Assembly: GCA_964426155.1 (NCBI GenBank) | Contig: CAYROY010000080.1 | Coordinates: 1 to 13,684, forward strand | Length of the DNA: 13,684 nucleotides | Direction of reading: 5' to 3' | Origin: M55B120 sp964426155 | GTDB lineage: Bacteria > Actinomycetota > Humimicrobiia > Humimicrobiales > Humimicrobiaceae | Shown here: positions 12,592 through 13,684 of the stretch, one piece after another | Layout: the number at the start of each line of letters is the position of its first letter | How positions within the stretch are numbered: the first letter of the stretch is position 1 | The notes under the pieces: model-generated | Databases searched by the model: none | The model's input: the letters and a program-made list of their open reading frames with translations, nothing else | Told to the model about the DNA's origin: nothing | Position numbers and translations under genes: made by a program

Positions 12592-13684
12592 TTACAATTC
12601 TTTTTTATTATCCTGCTGCCTTACCCTTTTATTTTTTAACAGTAGATAGATAAGAATACCTGCAAGGTAAATTATAAATAACCCCATGGCATAGAAATAA
12701 AACACCGGTTTCCCTGCAGAATAACCGGTCACTGCAAGGCCCAGTATGAACATCAGGGGAATACCGAGCGGAAGGGCTACTGCACCTCCAAGTACAAGAT
12801 TTTCTGGAACATTTGACTCAGAATCAGGGTCGATCTCCCTCAAGAGTGCCATACTTGTGGTTATGGTACCGGTAAACTGACCGTAGAGTCCTGCTATATG
12901 CTCGATTAAATAATTTGTATATATACGTCTGCATAAAAATACTGTGTATATTATAGTGAATATTCCTCCTATGCTGGTAACCAGCACTATTGGAAGCCAG
13001 TTTTCCCTGCAGGTAGAAAGTGAAAGTGCTGCAATTGCAGAAACTATCATAAAGTCAAAAGACCCTGCCGATATCCTCTGAAGAATATAATTGTCCGGAT
13101 AATTTACACGCAGCCAGTCTTTCCTTTTTAGTGCATTTAAGACTATCCTCACAATTATTGCGAAAAGGGTGCCTACAATAAAATGAAAGCCCCATAGTAG
13201 CTGGGCCACCGTGTAGCCGTATTCACCAAGCGGTCTAAGGGCAAGCGAGGCCCCCCTCAATGTAAAATATGTTATAAGATAGACAACCCCTATAAGAATG
13301 CCCTGGAAGGTAAGGCTGTCCATGAACATCCTTCTTGGAATATTCTCTGTGTGCTTTTCCTCCATGTCATCACTTTTCAGATTTATCAGTTTTTCCCTGT
13401 CTTCAAGACCCCAGGCCTTTTTCTTTCTTATGAGGATATTTATGAGCGGTATACCAAAAATAATGGCCCACAGAAAACCGATAGTCGCAATTGAAAGACC
13501 AATATTGCCGCCGTTTAAAAACCCCAGTTCTTCCCAGCTCAGCCCTATTGAATACGCCTGTCCCGGCCCCTGTGCAAATCCAAGTGGGAGAAGAAGGCCG
13601 AAAGGCGGAAATAACCCGGGAAGTATTGTATAGGCAAGGAACAGGGTTATGGCAAACCCCAGTACCACCTGAGACAGATACGAT
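12592..13684 (-). CDS. GltS-like sodium/glutamate symporter family protein, 5' end outside window
   Basis: The 3' 363 codons of a polytopic membrane protein with about nine to ten hydrophobic segments. The frame is open to the right edge, so the GTG at 13668 is probably internal and roughly 70-90 N-terminal residues are missing. Two regions resemble the inverted repeats of GltS sodium/glutamate symporters: GFAQGPGQAYSIGLSWEELGF with IGLSIATIGFLWAIIFGIPLIN (near 13430-13590), and GLYGQFTGTITTSMALLREI (near 12830-12890), followed by a hydrophobic stretch with LVLGGAVALPLGIPLMFI. A charged cytoplasmic loop (about 13340-13440) separates the halves, as in GltS. The match is at family level; the substrate may be another dicarboxylate or amino acid. 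The C-terminus ends in a basic, Lys/Arg/Gln-rich tail. It converges with the archaemetzincin gene across a 50-bp gap. Confidence 0.75.
   Translation of the reverse strand, partial: SYLSQVVLGFAITLFLAYTILPGLFPPFGLLLPLGFAQGPGQAYSIGLSWEELGFLNGGNIGLSIATIGFLWAIIFGIPLINILIRKKKAWGLEDREKLINLKSDDMEEKHTENIPRRMFMDSLTFQGILIGVVYLITYFTLRGASLALRPLGEYGYTVAQLLWGFHFIVGTLFAIIVRIVLNALKRKDWLRVNYPDNYILQRISAGSFDFMIVSAIAALSLSTCRENWLPIVLVTSIGGIFTIIYTVFLCRRIYTNYLIEHIAGLYGQFTGTITTSMALLREIDPDSESNVPENLVLGGAVALPLGIPLMFILGLAVTGYSAGKPVFYFYAMGLFIIYLAGILIYLLLKNKRVRQQDNKKEL

Noticed and set aside
13298..13633. 111-codon plus-strand frame opposite the GltS-like gene
   Set aside because: It lies fully inside a recognisable membrane transporter frame on the other strand; its composition is that of an antisense shadow.
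1..13684. Mobile element, CRISPR array, tRNA or phage gene
   Set aside because: No transposase, integrase, regular repeat-spacer array or tRNA-like sequence was seen on either strand; genes are of housekeeping type with uniform composition.

Overview
The window is about 13.7 kb of AT-rich bacterial DNA of chromosomal housekeeping type. It holds eleven protein genes, of which the first and last run off the window edges. I see no insertion sequences, phage genes, CRISPR array, rRNA or tRNA. The gene set points to a low-GC anaerobe or facultative anaerobe that is not a classical Gram-negative: it has a class II (B12-dependent, oxygen-indifferent) ribonucleotide reductase with its NrdR repressor, a PlsY-type lipid acyltransferase, a stand-alone homocysteine methyltransferase domain, and a 31-residue basic protein resembling the actinobacterial bS22 / AURKAIP1-COX24 family. 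That last gene makes a deep low-GC actinobacterial or neighbouring candidate lineage possible, but this is inference.

Left half, all on +: the 3' part of an ABC exporter subunit; a divergent PlsY/DUF205 protein; nrdR; an LPLAT/HtrB-PatA-type lipid acyltransferase; and a Ca2+-type P-type ATPase whose coding region extends upstream of its first ATG with no standard start codon. The spacers are 70-145 bp, and two genes have recognisable promoters of their own, so this is a co-oriented cluster rather than one tight operon. The ATPase converges with nrdJ, with only 5 bp between them.

Centre: nrdJ (-) is transcribed towards the ATPase. Its control region (about 9145-9200) has a TTGACA/TAATAT promoter with two NrdR-box-like palindromes placed exactly 32 bp apart, one inside the promoter spacer and one at the start of the transcript. 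The nrdR gene lies about 6 kb away in the same window, so repressor and target are both visible. Divergently, an extended -10 promoter drives the small bS22-like gene, followed 17 bp later by the homocysteine methyltransferase gene.

Right part: a secreted or anchored DUF4015 putative glycoside hydrolase (-); an archaemetzincin-family (M54) protein (+) that keeps all zinc ligands but has Ile in place of the catalytic Glu of HExxH; and the 3' part of a GltS-like sodium/glutamate symporter gene (-) running off the right edge.

The observations most worth a second look are the Glu-less archaemetzincin, the NrdR-box pair, the missing start codon of the P-type ATPase, the 31-codon ribosomal-protein-like gene and the PlsY homologue lacking conserved motif residues. 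I did not find a clearly new multi-gene system.
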